Shown: positions 45,237 through 57,541 of the stretch, piece after piece | Position numbering within the stretch: position 1 is the stretch's first letter | Layout of the letters: each line of letters starts with the position of its first letter | NCBI GenBank assembly: GCA_002102555.1 | Contig: MCFL01000023.1 | Span: 351,693-415,692 of the forward strand | DNA: 64,000 nucleotides | Origin: Catenaria anguillulae PL171 | Taxonomy: Eukaryota > Blastocladiomycota > Blastocladiomycetes > Blastocladiales > Catenariaceae | Reading direction: 5' to 3' | Made by a program: the position numbers and the translations under genes | Notes under the pieces: generated by a model | The model's database searches: none | Told to the model about the DNA's origin: nothing | Seen by the model: the letters and a program-made list of their open reading frames with translations, nothing else

Positions 45237-45342
45237 AATACTATCGCCATTACTGTTTTTGGTCGCTGTACCAGTACCAGTTGGATCCTGCCGCAGCCGG
45301 CTCGAGCAGTGGAGCGGCAACATTTATGTCCGGGACCAAGCG
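45237..45342. repeat. Diverged direct repeat, copy 2
   Basis: This partner of 44876-45001 shares GTTTATTCACA at one end and GGAGCGGCAACATT near the other. Confidence 0.65.
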
Positions 45343-45715
45343 CAGAAGCCCAGCATGAGCGTGAAACATCGTTTCCCGTCTAAGTAGTCATGTGCTTGGA
45401 AGGTGACGATGACGATAAATATTTGTACCGACACCTTCCAGTGGTCGTCCATGCCGCGTTCCACAGTCGTTCCATCGCGCTGCGCCCAATGTGACGATCA
45501 ACTGAATGGGGGCACCCACTGGAGCCGTCCTGGCAAACACATGTATCGATGTACATAGTATTATTTTATTGTTCTTAAATACTAATTGGCCAGTCAAAGT
45601 CAACGGCCGATGTACTGCATGTCTAAACTGATGCATCATCGACACAGCTCTTCTACAAAACTCTTGATTCGCCCGATTGACTCAACTGCGCGCCTCACCA
45701 CCACCACACCCAAGC

Positions 45716-48700
45716 ATGTCGAGCACGACGAGCAGCGCCACTGCTGTTGACACGGCCAAGCTGCATCAGCTCGAAGTTGCCATTGGATCTGCCCGCCTTG
45801 CCGCCGAGTATGATGTCCAGCTGCCCAATCTGCTACGCAAGTGGCGCAAGCGCATGAGCACCCAGTCCACCATCCTCGAGAGCGTCTGCCAAGCCGAGGC
45901 CGCCATTCACTCGATCGGCCCTCTTGCTTGGGACTGGGCACCAATCGTTGGCCGCTTCAACAGCACACTCGACCTCCATCCTGTCACGCCGACAACGGTC
46001 TCCCTCCCATCACCGGACACGGCCACCGCCAAATCTCGGCCCGACTCTCTGCCTGATTCGGTCAAGCGCTCGCTCGTGGAAGCGGCAGGAGCTGTCAAGA
46101 GTGCCTACACGCTGCTATTGCAAAATCACCGCCTTGATCCTCCTCGTGATCCAGCTCCCACGGCGCACCCTTCAGTAGCCGACCTGCCAAGTCCTCCAGC
46201 TTCACTCGATGCCGTCCGGAGCCTCTTGTCAACCTCACAACTGTACCTCGAGCTCATTACCATCAAAGCTCACATTTTGCACGCCCGCGGCGCGCACAAG
46301 GAGTGTCTTGCGGTCTTGAATGAGGAGCTCGACCTTCCGCCAAGCAAGCCTGGCCTTCAGGTCAATTCTATGGGCATCGTGTACCTTATCAAAGCTATCG
46401 CCCTCATGATCAACTCGTATTCATTTCAGATCGCCGAATCCGAAGGCTCAGCGCCACCCTCAGAGGCGAGCCTTAAGACACAGCAAAGGATTGCCGAGTG
46501 CTTGCGCTTTGTCCTTTACATGTTTCCTTCATGTGCCGATCGATCACTCAACGATGACACGCCGCTTCCCATCTCCCCTGTGGTCCCGTTTACTATTCCC
46601 ATCTCATCGGATGTTTTTGGGTCGGTTCATGTGCGCGAGCCTCTGGCATATCTTCTCTTCCTCGGTGGCATGACTTGGATCCAATCTTGGTTTGCAATGC
46701 TCGCGCCAAGTTCGCAGCAACAGCAACATGAGCAACAGTCGTTCCTCGCAAACCCACGGTCTCAAGGCGGTAGCCGCCTCGGCACTGCCGCCTCACCCAT
46801 TCCACGCGGTCTCACACCGAGCCCAATGTGTTCTGGTCCCAGTCGCTCATCCACGCCCGATTTGACCGAGGGCCGACAACCCGGGCTCCCACAGCAGCAA
46901 GCACTTACAGCGACTGTGATTTCCTCAGGGTCATCGGTTCAATCATTCCCATCGCTCCCGCAAGGTGAAACTGAACAGCCCACCAAAATGGACGAACTTG
47001 TCGCCGCATTGCCCGACGACATTCTCTCGACACTTCCCTTTCCCGCTCTTTCGTACCAGGCTTTGGATTTCACTCGCGCTTTTTTCGTCCATTGCCAGTC
47101 CGTCAACCCCTTTTACACCCTCTTTCTCGCTCAGTGGACCGTTCGATTCATTGTTGTATGGTCTGAAGTCGTCGTGCATTATGGTGCTACCGCCAAAGCA
47201 GGGTCGTTTCCTGACACCATGTATGTCGAGTACGTACCCATGAGCGAGACTAGCGATGGAGAATCTGCTTGGAAAGCCGACGGCCTCTTTTCGGAACTTG
47301 AGTCATTGTTTCGCGTTTGGTTTGCAGCAGCAATTAAAGTCAATCCGTTCCCTCCTGCCAATGTCCCGGATTGGCCGCCCTCTCGGGCCAACAAGTGCAT
47401 CGAGGATCTTGCCGCGACTTTGCAGTGGACGGACGGGTTGCTTGGCGTCAAGTCATTCTCAATTCAAGTCTGTCCATCAAGTCAACATTTCTCTCCTTTT
47501 CCCCACCATGTCTCCCTGACCATCTTCTCTGCGGACACCTTCTTGTTTGTAGATGCTCGAGACCACACTCCGTCACACATTCCACTCCATGCAGTGTCAC
47601 CGCATTCTCGCCACGACGCATTTCCGCCTTGGGAATCTTGCTCAAGGCCTTGCACTTCTTCGCAGATACATTGAGTTGGGATCAAGCGCGCAGCAGCGCG
47701 CGGTCAAATCTTTTCCCCCGTGGATTTTCCCAGAGCTGCACGCGAGCATGATCGAGCTTTATGAGCAAATTGGCTGCGCAAAGGATTCGATGTTTTCAAT
47801 TCGAGACGATGGCATTGATGAGTTTGCGTCGTTGCTTGTTGAAGGCAGTCAGCGATTGGCGGAAAACGATGAGGTGCGCAACGGCCCGCTTTCGCTTCTC
47901 TCCAGTGTTGTTTGGCGCACGAAGTCAGTGTTAACATTCCATTCTGCCCACCTTTCTATACCAACCTTTGCTCTTTCAGCTCTCGGAAGCCCTGGACATT
48001 GCTCGCAAGGCATACCATCTCATTTCTCGGTTCCCAACAATTTCGCAAGAAACAACGCACGCCATTTTGGTAAATCTTGCCACTTTGCTGGGCATTTCCG
48101 CACTGTCGAGTACGCGTCATTCTCTCGAGCTGCTCTTTGCATCGAACTGTTCGCAATTTAGATTGAATCACTTGCAATCTCAACCCCATCATTTTCCATT
48201 TGTAGCCTTCGAGTCATCCAAACGCACCAGCCAACAAATTGAAGCTCAGCACTTGCTCCAGGACGCCCTCGGCATGAATTCCAACTCGGCCACCGCGCAC
48301 TACGAATTGGGTCTCATTTACGCCGACCGAGGCGAGCTGTCTGCTGCTAAAATGCACGCCAAGCAGGCTCTCAAGCTCAATAAGGCCCACATTGCGGCCT
48401 GGCACCTGCTCGTGCTTGTGCTGACGGCGGCTCGGGACCTTGATGGTGCCATCAAGATGGCCGAGCTTGGGATCCGGGAATCCGTAGCCTCGCTGGTCCC
48501 AACCGCCCCTCAACTCGTGCCTGTCATTGATACCAAGACGGGTGGCGGAATTGCCAAAAGCAATACGTTCGATGCCCTGGCTGCGCTGGCTCGTGACCAA
48601 ACCCTCAACAACACGTGGGCACCCGCCGAGTATGACCTTATTGTTGCTGCCGTGTTTGATTTGCGACTTGCCCAAATTCGAGTGGTGGAGCAAACCCGAG

Positions 48701-49707
48701 GCGCCGAAGCAGCTGTTGCAATGGTGCAAGAGCTTTTCCGCTGGTACAAGCTCGTTTTCGATCAAGACGTGCTCAACCCAGCAGCGGCGACCACGGCCAT
48801 TATGGCAGCCGCAATGACGCGCCGCCCAGGATCATCAAGTGTTTCGGGTGGTATCGCGAGCCCAAACGGAGCCCCGACGTCAGACGATTCTCGCGGGCGG
48901 TCCGAATCCGTCCGTTCAACAGCCTCAACTTGGTCACTGTCGGCGTCCCCCGGAACAGGAGCGTTGAGTTTGCGCGTCAAGCAGCGCAACCGGAAGCGCA
49001 CCATGCTGACGGCTGCGTTGGCGAACGCAACCGTGAGTGAGTCGGGTAACGGAGCAGAGGGTGGTGCAAGCGGCGTCCCGAGTGGGTCGTCGTCTCCGAA
49101 CCGACGTGCAAGTGTGGGTGACAACCGGCCAAGGGGCCAGTCCGCGGCCAGTGTTACATCGCTCGCCGTCTCTGAAGCGGGCAGCAACGGGCCTGATTCA
49201 AGCATTGCCGCTGGGCCATCCATTTCGCGCACCGAAACCCTTGCCAAATTGTGGTTGTGTCTGTCGCACATTTTGCTCAACAACGGTCAATTGCATGAGG
49301 CTGCAAGCTTGTTGCAGGAGGCGTACGACTTGCCGACCCGCGATCCGTGGCTCGAGGGCGAACTTGCTGCACTTGATTACGCCTTGGGGAATACCGACGC
49401 GGCCCTTAACCGTTGGCACCGACTCCTGGCTCGCAACCCTCATCACATTGGCGCTCTGATTGGAATTGCCCGCGCGCAAGTGGATGCTGGTCATCTTGAG
49501 GATGCAGAGTTGCTTTTGGACGACCTCACCCAGCATGCCGGTCAGATGTCGGTTGACGCCTGGTACTTGTTTGGACGTGTTTGCAAAGCACAGCAACAAC
49601 CAGAGCGTGCCCTTGCTTGCTTCAAGCGCGCCCTCGAGCTCGAACGAAGCGAACCCATCCAAGACTTTGCCCGTGCACCCCGACTCAGTTTGGTTATGAT
49701 GCTGTGA
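45716..49707 (+). CDS. TPR protein of the TTC7 / Ypp1 family
   Basis: TTC7/Ypp1 recruits the phosphatidylinositol 4-kinase Stt4/PI4KA to the plasma membrane together with Efr3. Exons 45716-47467, 47553-47927, 47980-48109 and 48206-49707 join in frame to 1252 residues, longer than the animal protein (about 850) because of Ser/Pro-rich inserts. The strongest match is the C-terminal TPR array: 'LWLCLSHILLNNGQLHEAASLL', 'ELAALDYALGNTDAALNRW', 'DAWYLFGRVCKAQQQPERALACF' in blocks, and the closing 'RALELERSEPIQDFA' equivalent to the TTC7 end. An earlier TPR block is 'ATAHYELGLIYADRGELS'. The start is the first ATG ('MSSTTSSATAV'). The second intron (52 nt, GTGTTA) is the weakest junction. It converges on the next gene with 130 bp between stops. 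Confidence 0.8.
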
Positions 49708-49837
49708 TGATGTGCTCCTCTCTTCTTTTTTGTTCGTTTGTGTCTGAATCCTATCATACGTGCAAAGTTTCCTGGCATAAACTCCTTCCATAGAAACAAA
49801 TCGATCGTTTTCTACTTTGTATTGTCGAGTGAGAGCC

Positions 49838-50787
49838 TTAAGTGTCACCAACGGGATTTGAGCGTAGTAGAGCCGGATGAATGGCAGGATGCATGGTATC
49901 GGATCCCTGAGCGACTCCGGTATTTTGCTTTTTGCGCCGCTTCTTTGACTTGCCGCCGAGATATGCCGAGAGCATGTCCGCCGGTGATCCATTCTTCGAA
50001 TGCGCCAAAGGAGGTTTGGCAGGTTTTTCTGGGGACGCTGGGGCAGGCAATGACCTGCCTTCAGAATCCGTTAGCGCGGAACCAAAGGCGACAGCTCTTG
50101 TTTTGCTTGATTCATCGTCGTCGCTGTCAGGCAGGCTGTCGGGGTCATCATGACCCTGATTGGAAGCTGCATGACCTGCAAGAACCGCGCGCCATCCAGT
50201 CAGTACAAATGCGATGGAAAAGGAATATCATGTCAGAGGCTGACGGGAACACACCTTTCCGGACAGGAACATCCGAGTCACTTGTCTTTGCTTTCTTGTT
50301 GAGCGACTTGACGAGGTCGACTTCATGGTCAAACTCGCCGCGCCGCTTCCGGCTCGTCGAAGTCGCACCCAGGATTCGTTCGCGTAGGCGCCGTTCCTCT
50401 GCACTGAGCAACGCGCGAGTTTGGGCAGGCGTAGCACCAAGTCCGAGGCTGAAAGCACATCGATGACAGTCAGCGCAAGTGGTTCAAGTGGAACTGCAGT
50501 GGAGTCCTTGTATACCGAGATGGCCGAGGGTTTGTGACGGAGAGGGCTGAGGAGGCTGTCGTCGAGCTGGCGCCACCGGGTGGCGATGTGCTTTCCGAGT
50601 GGGTTGTAAACCAGTCATTCACGTCGGCGTAGAGGGAGTTGAGAGAGGACTCGAGCATGGAATGGACGATATCGGTAGGATTTCCATCAGCTTGGGGGGA
50701 TCCAGCATGTTTTCCGCCTGTCTTGATGCGAGGGTTTTGGGCTTTCATTGCATTGACTGCTGCTTGTCTTGCTTTTTTGAAGGGCAT
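49838..50787 (-). CDS. Uncharacterised basic, probably nuclear protein
   Basis: Exons 50787-50516, 50448-50255 and 50175-49838 join in frame to 267 residues. I do not recognise a family with confidence. Visible features are an N-terminal basic 'MPFKKARQAAVNAMKAQNPR', an amphipathic stretch ('LESSLNSLYADVNDWF'), a charged helix ('ALLSAEERRLRERILGATS') followed by 'SRKRRGEFDHEVDLVKSL', a Ser/Asp-rich acidic run, and 'KSKKRRKKQN', a strong nuclear or nucleolar localisation signal. Introns are 67 and 79 nt. The Met chosen starts directly after an A/T-rich leader and is divergent from the Ttd14-like gene, 324 bp away. Confidence 0.65.
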
Positions 50788-51111
50788 GGATTGATTATTA
50801 CATCGTCCTAGTCCATCGTGCGTATCCATGCCTCCAACAGGGTTTCGTGCCCAGGAGGACGGAACTTGCATGGAAACCAATCACGCTGTTCTCACGAGCT
50901 TTGCATCCAGCCTTTTTGTCTCGCACGCGCCACACTCGATCGACTCTAGCTCGCCTTCCATTGCATCGCATGTGGCTCGTCTGCCTGCCCTAACAAAAAG
51001 CCGTTTCAGCGTTCCACAACTTGGACACCATCCCATCCTGCATCCATCCTGGGAAAGTCGTCTTCTTCTCTGCCAACGTTTGGTCGCTTTTCGACAGGCC
51101 CACAAACCTCT
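50788..51111. promoter_or_regulatory. Divergent promoter region (basic protein / Ttd14-like gene)
   Basis: The two start codons are 324 bp apart and face away from each other, so these bases must hold both promoters. No specific motif is evident. Confidence 0.35.
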
Positions 51112-52869
51112 ATGAACGCACGCACCATGAACTCCAACGGCGTTTTCACGATTGCATTGACCGGCGGACCCAGCGGTGGCAAGTCCACGGTCCAATCCAT
51201 GCTCAGCGATGTCCTTGAGAACATGGGCTACAAAGTGTATGTCCGCACATCAACTTGTTGTGGCCAGCATTCCGTCAATCCCCTACCAGCCGGCAAAGAT
51301 AGTTTTTTTTGACTGAAATAGCTATGTTTTGACTCAAACAGCTACCGTGTGTGCGAGACGGCCACCATCCTTCTCTCGTGTGGTGTTCTCTTCTCTGAGC
51401 TCGACGAGGAACAACAGTTTAACTTCCAAGAAAATCTCCTTCGAGTACGATTCCATGAACGGACCCAGTACTAGCGCTTACATCGATGGCGGATGAGACG
51501 TTGACAGTGCTGTCTTTTTTACAGGTCATGTTGACCCTGGAGCAAACGTACTTTGACCTCGCCAAGTCCAACTTTGAGCGCCATGGGAAACGCACGGCCG
51601 TCATTTGCGACCGCGGTGCAATGGACCCTTCTGCCTACATTGATCGCCCTTACTGGAAACGCATTCTTGATTCACTCAATTTAAACGAGGTTGATATTCG
51701 CGACAATCGGTGCGCTTCCATCACTGTTTCCCTTGCATTGGTGACTAGGTAAAGGCTGACCTCCGACTGTGCATTGGTAGCTACGACATGGTCGTCCATC
51801 TCGTTTCCGCTGCGGACGGCGCGGAAAATTTCTACAGCTCAGAAAACAATGCCACTCGCTCGGAAGGCATCGAGCTTGCGCGCCAGCTGGACAAGTTGGT
51901 CAAGCAAGCTTGGCTCGGTCACCCGCACATGGTCATGGTTGACAACTCTACACCATTCAAGGAAAAGTGTCATCGTGTGATTGATGCCGGTACGTTGTGT
52001 TTTTCCTGCACATCATGACCATCGAGTTGGCTGACCTATCATTGCACTGGACAGTTTTGAACCGCATGGGTCTTGACGATAAGCGGTGGGGTAAGGGTAT
52101 CAAGAAGCACAAGTTCCTCGTCCGTGGCTTCGACATGTCCGGAATTGAGACCCGCGACTGTATGTCCTTTTCAGCCAATCTTTGACATCCATTGTCATTG
52201 CTGACTTCCCTTCACTTCTTCTTTGGTAGTCACGGTTGTCCACACAGTATGCCATTTTGTATTAGCCACTTGACTTTGCGCCTAGTCCTGACTTAACCCT
52301 TTTCCAACTTGCAGTACTTGGCTCAAACCCCTGAAGGACCTCAAATTCGCATCCGCAAGCGCTACGACGACACCGGATGGTCCGTTTCTGATACACTATT
52401 GTCTTTCGCGGCGAAGAGTCTCATGTCTTTTACTTGCTCTCTGTTCTACAGTTGCCACTTCAGTATTACGACTCGTCAGACGCACGCCGATGGCCAACGC
52501 ATCGAGGAACGTCGACAAATTACCGGCCGCGAATACGACTCCTTGCGAGTTCAGAGCAGCCCACTCCACCATTCCGTTGTCAAGACCCGACGTGTCTTTT
52601 TACACAACAACTTCATGTTCCAACTGGACCTGTTCCAGTCTCCCTCTGCCGGCCTGGTCTTGTTGGAAGCGTACCTTCCCGAGCCTCAGGAGAAGCCCAA
52701 GGGCGACGATTTTGATGCGCTTGCCGATGAGCTCCAAGCTGCTTTGACCCTTCGCACGCTCCTTCCATCCTTTATCGAAGTGGACAGGGAAGTTACGGAT
52801 GACCCCGCCTACTCCATGTTCCATTTGGCCAAAAAGGAGGTGGACCGCGGCTATGTTTCCATGGTGTAG
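51112..52869 (+). CDS. Ttd14-like P-loop NTPase / CYTH protein
   Basis: Ttd14 (TRPL translocation defect 14) couples an AAA-type nucleotide-binding domain to a CYTH-like fold; the fly protein binds GTP and phosphoinositides in membrane trafficking. Eight exons (51112-51236, 51342-51444, 51525-51709, 51781-51989, 52055-52159, 52230-52246, 52315-52379, 52452-52869) give 408 residues. Motifs are the P-loop '[12 protein letters not shown]', '[14 protein letters not shown]', '[14 protein letters not shown]' (Walker B-like) and '[15 protein letters not shown]'. The C-terminal half has alternating charged strands: '[10 protein letters not shown]', '[13 protein letters not shown]' and '[18 protein letters not shown]'. 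Exon 6 is a 17-nt microexon. A second ATG 15 nt downstream of the first is also possible as start. Confidence 0.87.
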
Positions 52870-53218
52870 ATGGACGTGCGATATGCGGCCAATGTGCCAT
52901 TTCTTGTGTTGCAGTTTACTCAATGATCCAATGTCTCGTATTTACTGTTTCCTTGCGTGCTCGGCTCTTGCGGCCCTTGTGCCCCCTGTACCTGTACCTC
53001 CTCATATTTTGCGTTTGCTTTCTGACGAGACATTCTCTATGTACAATCATCTGTAAACATGGTTACATTTGAACTCATTTAATGCGAAGACAGTTTTGAC
53101 AATTGGTGACCGACAGGGAAGGAGATAAGGATTGGCTCAGCAGGAACAACAAACAGACAAAAGGCTGACTCGCTTCACCATGCATGCTCTGTTCGCGAAT
53201 TGGCAATTACGAGGAAGG

Positions 53219-55405
53219 TCAAACATGGTATCGCTGGCCATCCATTAGGTGCGACGAAAGCGCAGCCATTCGGTCCAGCGCCTGATCCACCTCGGTGAAC
53301 GCGGCCGCTTTCCTTACCCCAGGGCCATCGGCCGCCTGATCCTCCATCCTGCAATCCGTTAACCTCGATACTCGGTGGGCCATTTGGCTCAAAAACATGT
53401 CCTTTTCCTTGGCATCGTTCATCGTGTAACGCTGGGAATCCATACCGGAAGGCCGTGACAAACGCTCCAATTCTCTCGCCAAATGGTCCAGCTCCCTGAC
53501 CCGTTTTGGAACGGCGTCTTGGTCCTCCATGCGGCCCGAATTGGCCAGGCGGTCGGCAAGGTGGCCCAGGCGAGCAAGTTCCATGCGGCGCTGCATTTGA
53601 GACGAGATTTCTACGCGCTGATTGGTGAGCGAGCTGGTCTTGTTGGAATCGGTGATGGCGGCCATCAGCTGAGTTTGCTCATTTGCCGAGCTGACGGCGC
53701 GCTGATCTTCGAAGCGACCACGAGCCAATCGACCAATGCGCGCGGTGATGGCGGCATCTTCCAGCTGGTCACGCTGCCTGGTCGTAAGGTGAACCGCTTG
53801 GTCGTCTAGGCGGCCACGGCGATTGAGCCGCTCAATGGTGATGACAAGCTTTTCGAGCTCCATCTCGGTGGGTGACGCGGGTTCTGAAAGCGACCGCTTT
53901 TCGGAAGGCAGCTTTTCTTTGAGCACGCCGAGGCGGGTTGAAGATGTGTGCTTCTGCTTTTCAAAGTCGTGAGCATCATACGGTGGCGGCTCAGCAGAAT
54001 ACCGCTTTTGCTTTGCATTTTCCTTTGATTTATCGCCGTCGAATCCATGTCTATAATCAGCGTCGGGGCCAACAGTATGGACCGAAGCTGTTTCGGCGGT
54101 ACCCGATTCAAGCATCCCGTCGTGGTGTTGTGACGCCGAGGGAGAATCGCACATGGTATCGGTAGCGCTTGCAATGGAAACTGGCGCGGCCTTTTTTCAG
54201 GTCGACGAGCACGACCAGCTCGTCCATGGCAGCTTGGACACGGGCGAAGTCGGTGGTGGAAGGCTTTGAATCAGACGCGAGTAAGCTGGTGACATCTTCG
54301 AGGAGCGATGCGAGCGCGAAAGCGAGATCCATGGAAGCAGTCGAGACGTTAGGAGCCGTTGATGGAATGGGATTGGTCGGGAAATGGTCGACGGGCGACT
54401 CGGCGGATCCTTGCATTGCAGGAAATTGGTCTGTTGCCGGAGAAGAAGCAATAGGCTCGGGTTGGGGTGCAGAAATAGAATTGGAACGGAAGCGTGAACG
54501 AAGTGATTTCATCATGCCAGACGATGTACGTGGAGACGATGGGATATCTTGGGTATTTGCAGAAGATGAGGCCGGCGACGACGGAAGTGGAGAAGACGAG
54601 GAAATTGACGATAGGGAAGCAACGGAATGACGACGGCGTGCTGATGGGCTCGCTTTTTGGCTCAGGACTTGAAGCAGGGAGGCGGCCGCGGAGTGAGAAG
54701 GAGATAAAGGTGGGGCTGAGGTTGCAGAGGGATGGTTCAGAGAAGGTTTGAAGCTGCGTCGCGCAGATGCAGGGTACTTGAAGCCGAGGGATCATTTGTG
54801 GGTGGAGTTGGAGCGTCGAGCAGAAGTGCATCTGCGAGGCAAAGAGCGGTTGAGCCATCACGGGATTGCGCTGATGATGGGGTCGCGTTGCGTGCTAAAC
54901 TGACGGAGGTCGAAGCAGCCCCAGAAGTGGCGTGCGAGGATGGATTCAGCGACGTCGGCGATGGATGCTGCAACTGCGGATGAGAACTCTGACCCAGAGG
55001 TGTCTTGTTCTCCTTTTCATGGCGAACAATGCTGCACACGAGGGCTTGAAAGGCGTCCAAGGACTGCTCACGCAATGCAAACAGTTCTGAGCGAAGGTTT
55101 CCAGCGTCGCCGCCTGCATTTTCCGCTTGGCCAAGGTCAGTATCGTCGTGCGACTGGTCTTGTGAACCAGTCTCGGTGGCGGTACCCTGCCTTCCAGCAG
55201 GATCGTCAGGGGCATCATGGGGGACGGACGTCGGCTTGGCCCTGGGACTTTGCTTTGCTCTTTGGCTTGTATTGGAGCTTGCATGATGAGCGGACAGTTG
55301 CGCAAAGTGGCTGTGTTGTTGGGAATGGACTCTTGATGCAGGTTCATGCGATGTTCTGTATGATTTTATTCTGACTTTGTTTCTGTGACCTACTCTTGAC
55401 AGCAC
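53219..55405 (-). CDS. Large disordered protein with a C-terminal array of ~30-residue repeats (structure uncertain)
   Basis: Three minus-strand frames look like parts of one gene: 55405-54737 (Ser/Gln/His-rich, with helix 'RSELFALREQSLDAFQALV'), about 54760-54200 (Ser/Pro-rich, containing 'MMKSLRSRFRSNSIS' and helix 'DLAFALASLLEDVTSLLA') and 54154-53219. The last encodes seven units of about 30 residues, each with a core like 'GRMEDQ', 'GRLDDQ' or 'GRFEDQ' followed by a charged helix. I know no such repeat family. The joins are unresolved. Between the second and third frames a six-A run near 54195 could hide an indel, or an intron is present. The start is unknown. It is divergent from IFT52 with about 180 bp between. 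Confidence 0.5.
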
Positions 55406-55588
55406 CTGATTAATATTAATAATAACTCAACTCGGCGCCAACGCGTTTCGCATTTCGAGTGAAGAATGAACACCGATTCCCAGCCAGACTTTTCCCACCA
55501 GTCCAGTCGCTGACCAAACACCAGCACTGGAACACGGCATTCGCAAGTAAATACACATGCCTAGGTAGTACAAAGTCTCACTCGCAGC

Positions 55589-57501
55589 ATGTCGCCCCTC
55601 TCCCACGCAGCCAGCAATCACAGTGCCAGCTCGAGCGCCATCGGGATCGGCGGGTTGGCAGGCTACACCAACGGCCATACCCCCAACGCTGGGGTCGGAT
55701 CCGGGCGGGGCAGGGTAGCGGCGGCGGCCCTGGTGGCAGTGGCCGGTGGCAACATCAAGTCATTGCCTCTCATCCTCTTCGACGCCGCCAAGAATGAATC
55801 ACACATGCCCACAACCAACCTCAAATTGCTCACCCGTAAGCTACGCACAGCTTTCAAAGTTGCGATCAACAAGGATGAATTGAGCCTCAACCGTATATTT
55901 GAGGCATCCCTATTGGTTTTTGCTGGACCTTCTAACGTCTTTTCTTCAGGAGAGGTATGGATTTCCACATCAATGCTCACGCAAACGGAAGGGTGACTGA
56001 TTCAAGCAAATGAAATGGCGTCAAGTTTTCGGCGCTCAAGTCATACCTGGACATTGGTGGATCAATTCTGTACTTGTCATCCGAGGGTGGAGAAATCGCC
56101 GCAAGCACCAACTTCAACTATCTTCTCGAGGAGTTTGGCATGTCTGTCAATTCTGGTACATTCTCAAGATGGTTACGCCATGTGCTTCACGCACACAGTT
56201 CCCTGCTCACCAACTGGCGGTTGCTGATGGTAGATGTGGTTGCCCGAACTTCATACTCGTCAAAATTTTTTCACCCTAAGGAAGCTGTCATTTCGGAAGG
56301 CATTCTCAATCGAGAATTCACTCGGCTCGTTTCCGCGGCGGCACCAAGCCAAAAGCCCGCGCAATACTCAACGGCCGACTTTCAGCGGGGAGACAACAAG
56401 TCAGGATTCAATTCGCAAGGGTCTGTATCCTTTATAATGTTTTTCTCAGCGATCGCGCGTTTCGGCTCCTCACCTGCTTTGAGTTCCCGCTTTACACTAT
56501 AGCCCTTCCTTCGTCTTCCCTTATGGGGCAACCCTCAATGTCCAAAAGCCGTCGATCCCCATTTTCAGCACGGGTCTAATGTGCTATCCCGTCAACCGGC
56601 CGGTTGGTGGGTTGTATGCACATCCAGTACGGTTGCATGCACTGCCGGAGCATCAGATCTTTAAGCATGGTTCCACTCACTCCGTGACTCACACTTGACA
56701 CTCTGTCCTTACAGAACGGAAAGGGAAAACTCGCAGTAGTAACCTCTGTCGATATGCTGTCGGATCAGTACCTAGACAAGGAAGACAACTCACGCATCGT
56801 TTCCGTTTTGATTGACTGGTTGACATCTGATTCCGTTCAATTAAACAACATTGACGCTAATGAGCCCGAAGTACGTCTTTTCTCAGTACGCCCTTCCGAG
56901 ACCTGACATTGCTGTTTGGTCACTTACGGCGCGAGAGAGTATTGTGTGACAGCTTGGCGACTACCATTATCTGCCCGACATGTCATCTCTCGCCTCTCAA
57001 CCGCGCGTCTGTCTTCAAGATACCGAAGAGATTCCAAAGCACTTCACACGGCTCTTTGACACATCCCTCTTTTCTCTCGACTTGTCACTGGTTCCATCGG
57101 CACTTCAGGCAATGAACGATCTCCGGCTCAAGCATGAGCCGCTGACGCTGATTGCCCCACAGTTCGAGTCGCCTTTGCCGGCGCTCACCCCTGCCGTGTT
57201 CCCGCCCATGTTGCGTGAGCTTCCACCCCCGCCATTGGAGTTGTTTGATCTGGACGCGCACTTGGCACCGCCTGCGCTGCGGATGGAACAGCTTGCGACC
57301 AAGTGCCAAGATGAGGATTTGGAGTACTACTTGCGGGAGGCAGGAAGTGTGTTGGGTATTGAAAGACGGCTGCCGGACAAAGGTAAAGAAGGTGCAAACG
57401 GCGAAATCAGTGGCGGGGTAGGCACGGGAGTCGACTTGGCAAGATTTGTGCTGGATCACGCATTTCGTAAGATCGTTTCCTGGAAGCAAATGTCGCAATA
57501 G
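55589..57501 (+). CDS. IFT52: Intraflagellar transport protein 52 (IFT52)
   Basis: IFT52 is a core IFT-B subunit needed to build cilia and flagella. Exons 55589-55954, 56026-56155, 56234-56420, 56503-56626, 56715-56870 and 56953-57501 join in frame to 503 residues (human 437); the surplus is an N-terminal Ser/Gly-rich extension. Blocks matching human IFT52 in order are 'GGSILYLSSEGGEIAAS', 'NFNYLLEEFGMSVN', 'FFHPKEAVISEGILNRE', 'FVFPYGATLNVQKP', 'YPVNRPV', 'DQYLDKEDNSRI', 'TEEIPKHFTRLFD', 'LKHEPLTLIAPQFESPLP' and 'RELPPPPLELFDLD'. The gene is intact, in contrast to its right-hand neighbours. Its presence shows that the organism makes a flagellum or did so recently. Confidence 0.96.
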
Positions 57502-57541
57502 GCATTTTGAGGGTATACTGTGGCGGTTGACATGATTGATT

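Larger units (their letters stand above)
44371..45715. other. Repeat-bearing intergenic stretch of 1.3 kb
   Basis: No gene is seen. It contains an AAAAAC microsatellite with a long A run and two diverged copies of a roughly 110-125 bp sequence, listed separately. Confidence 0.5.
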
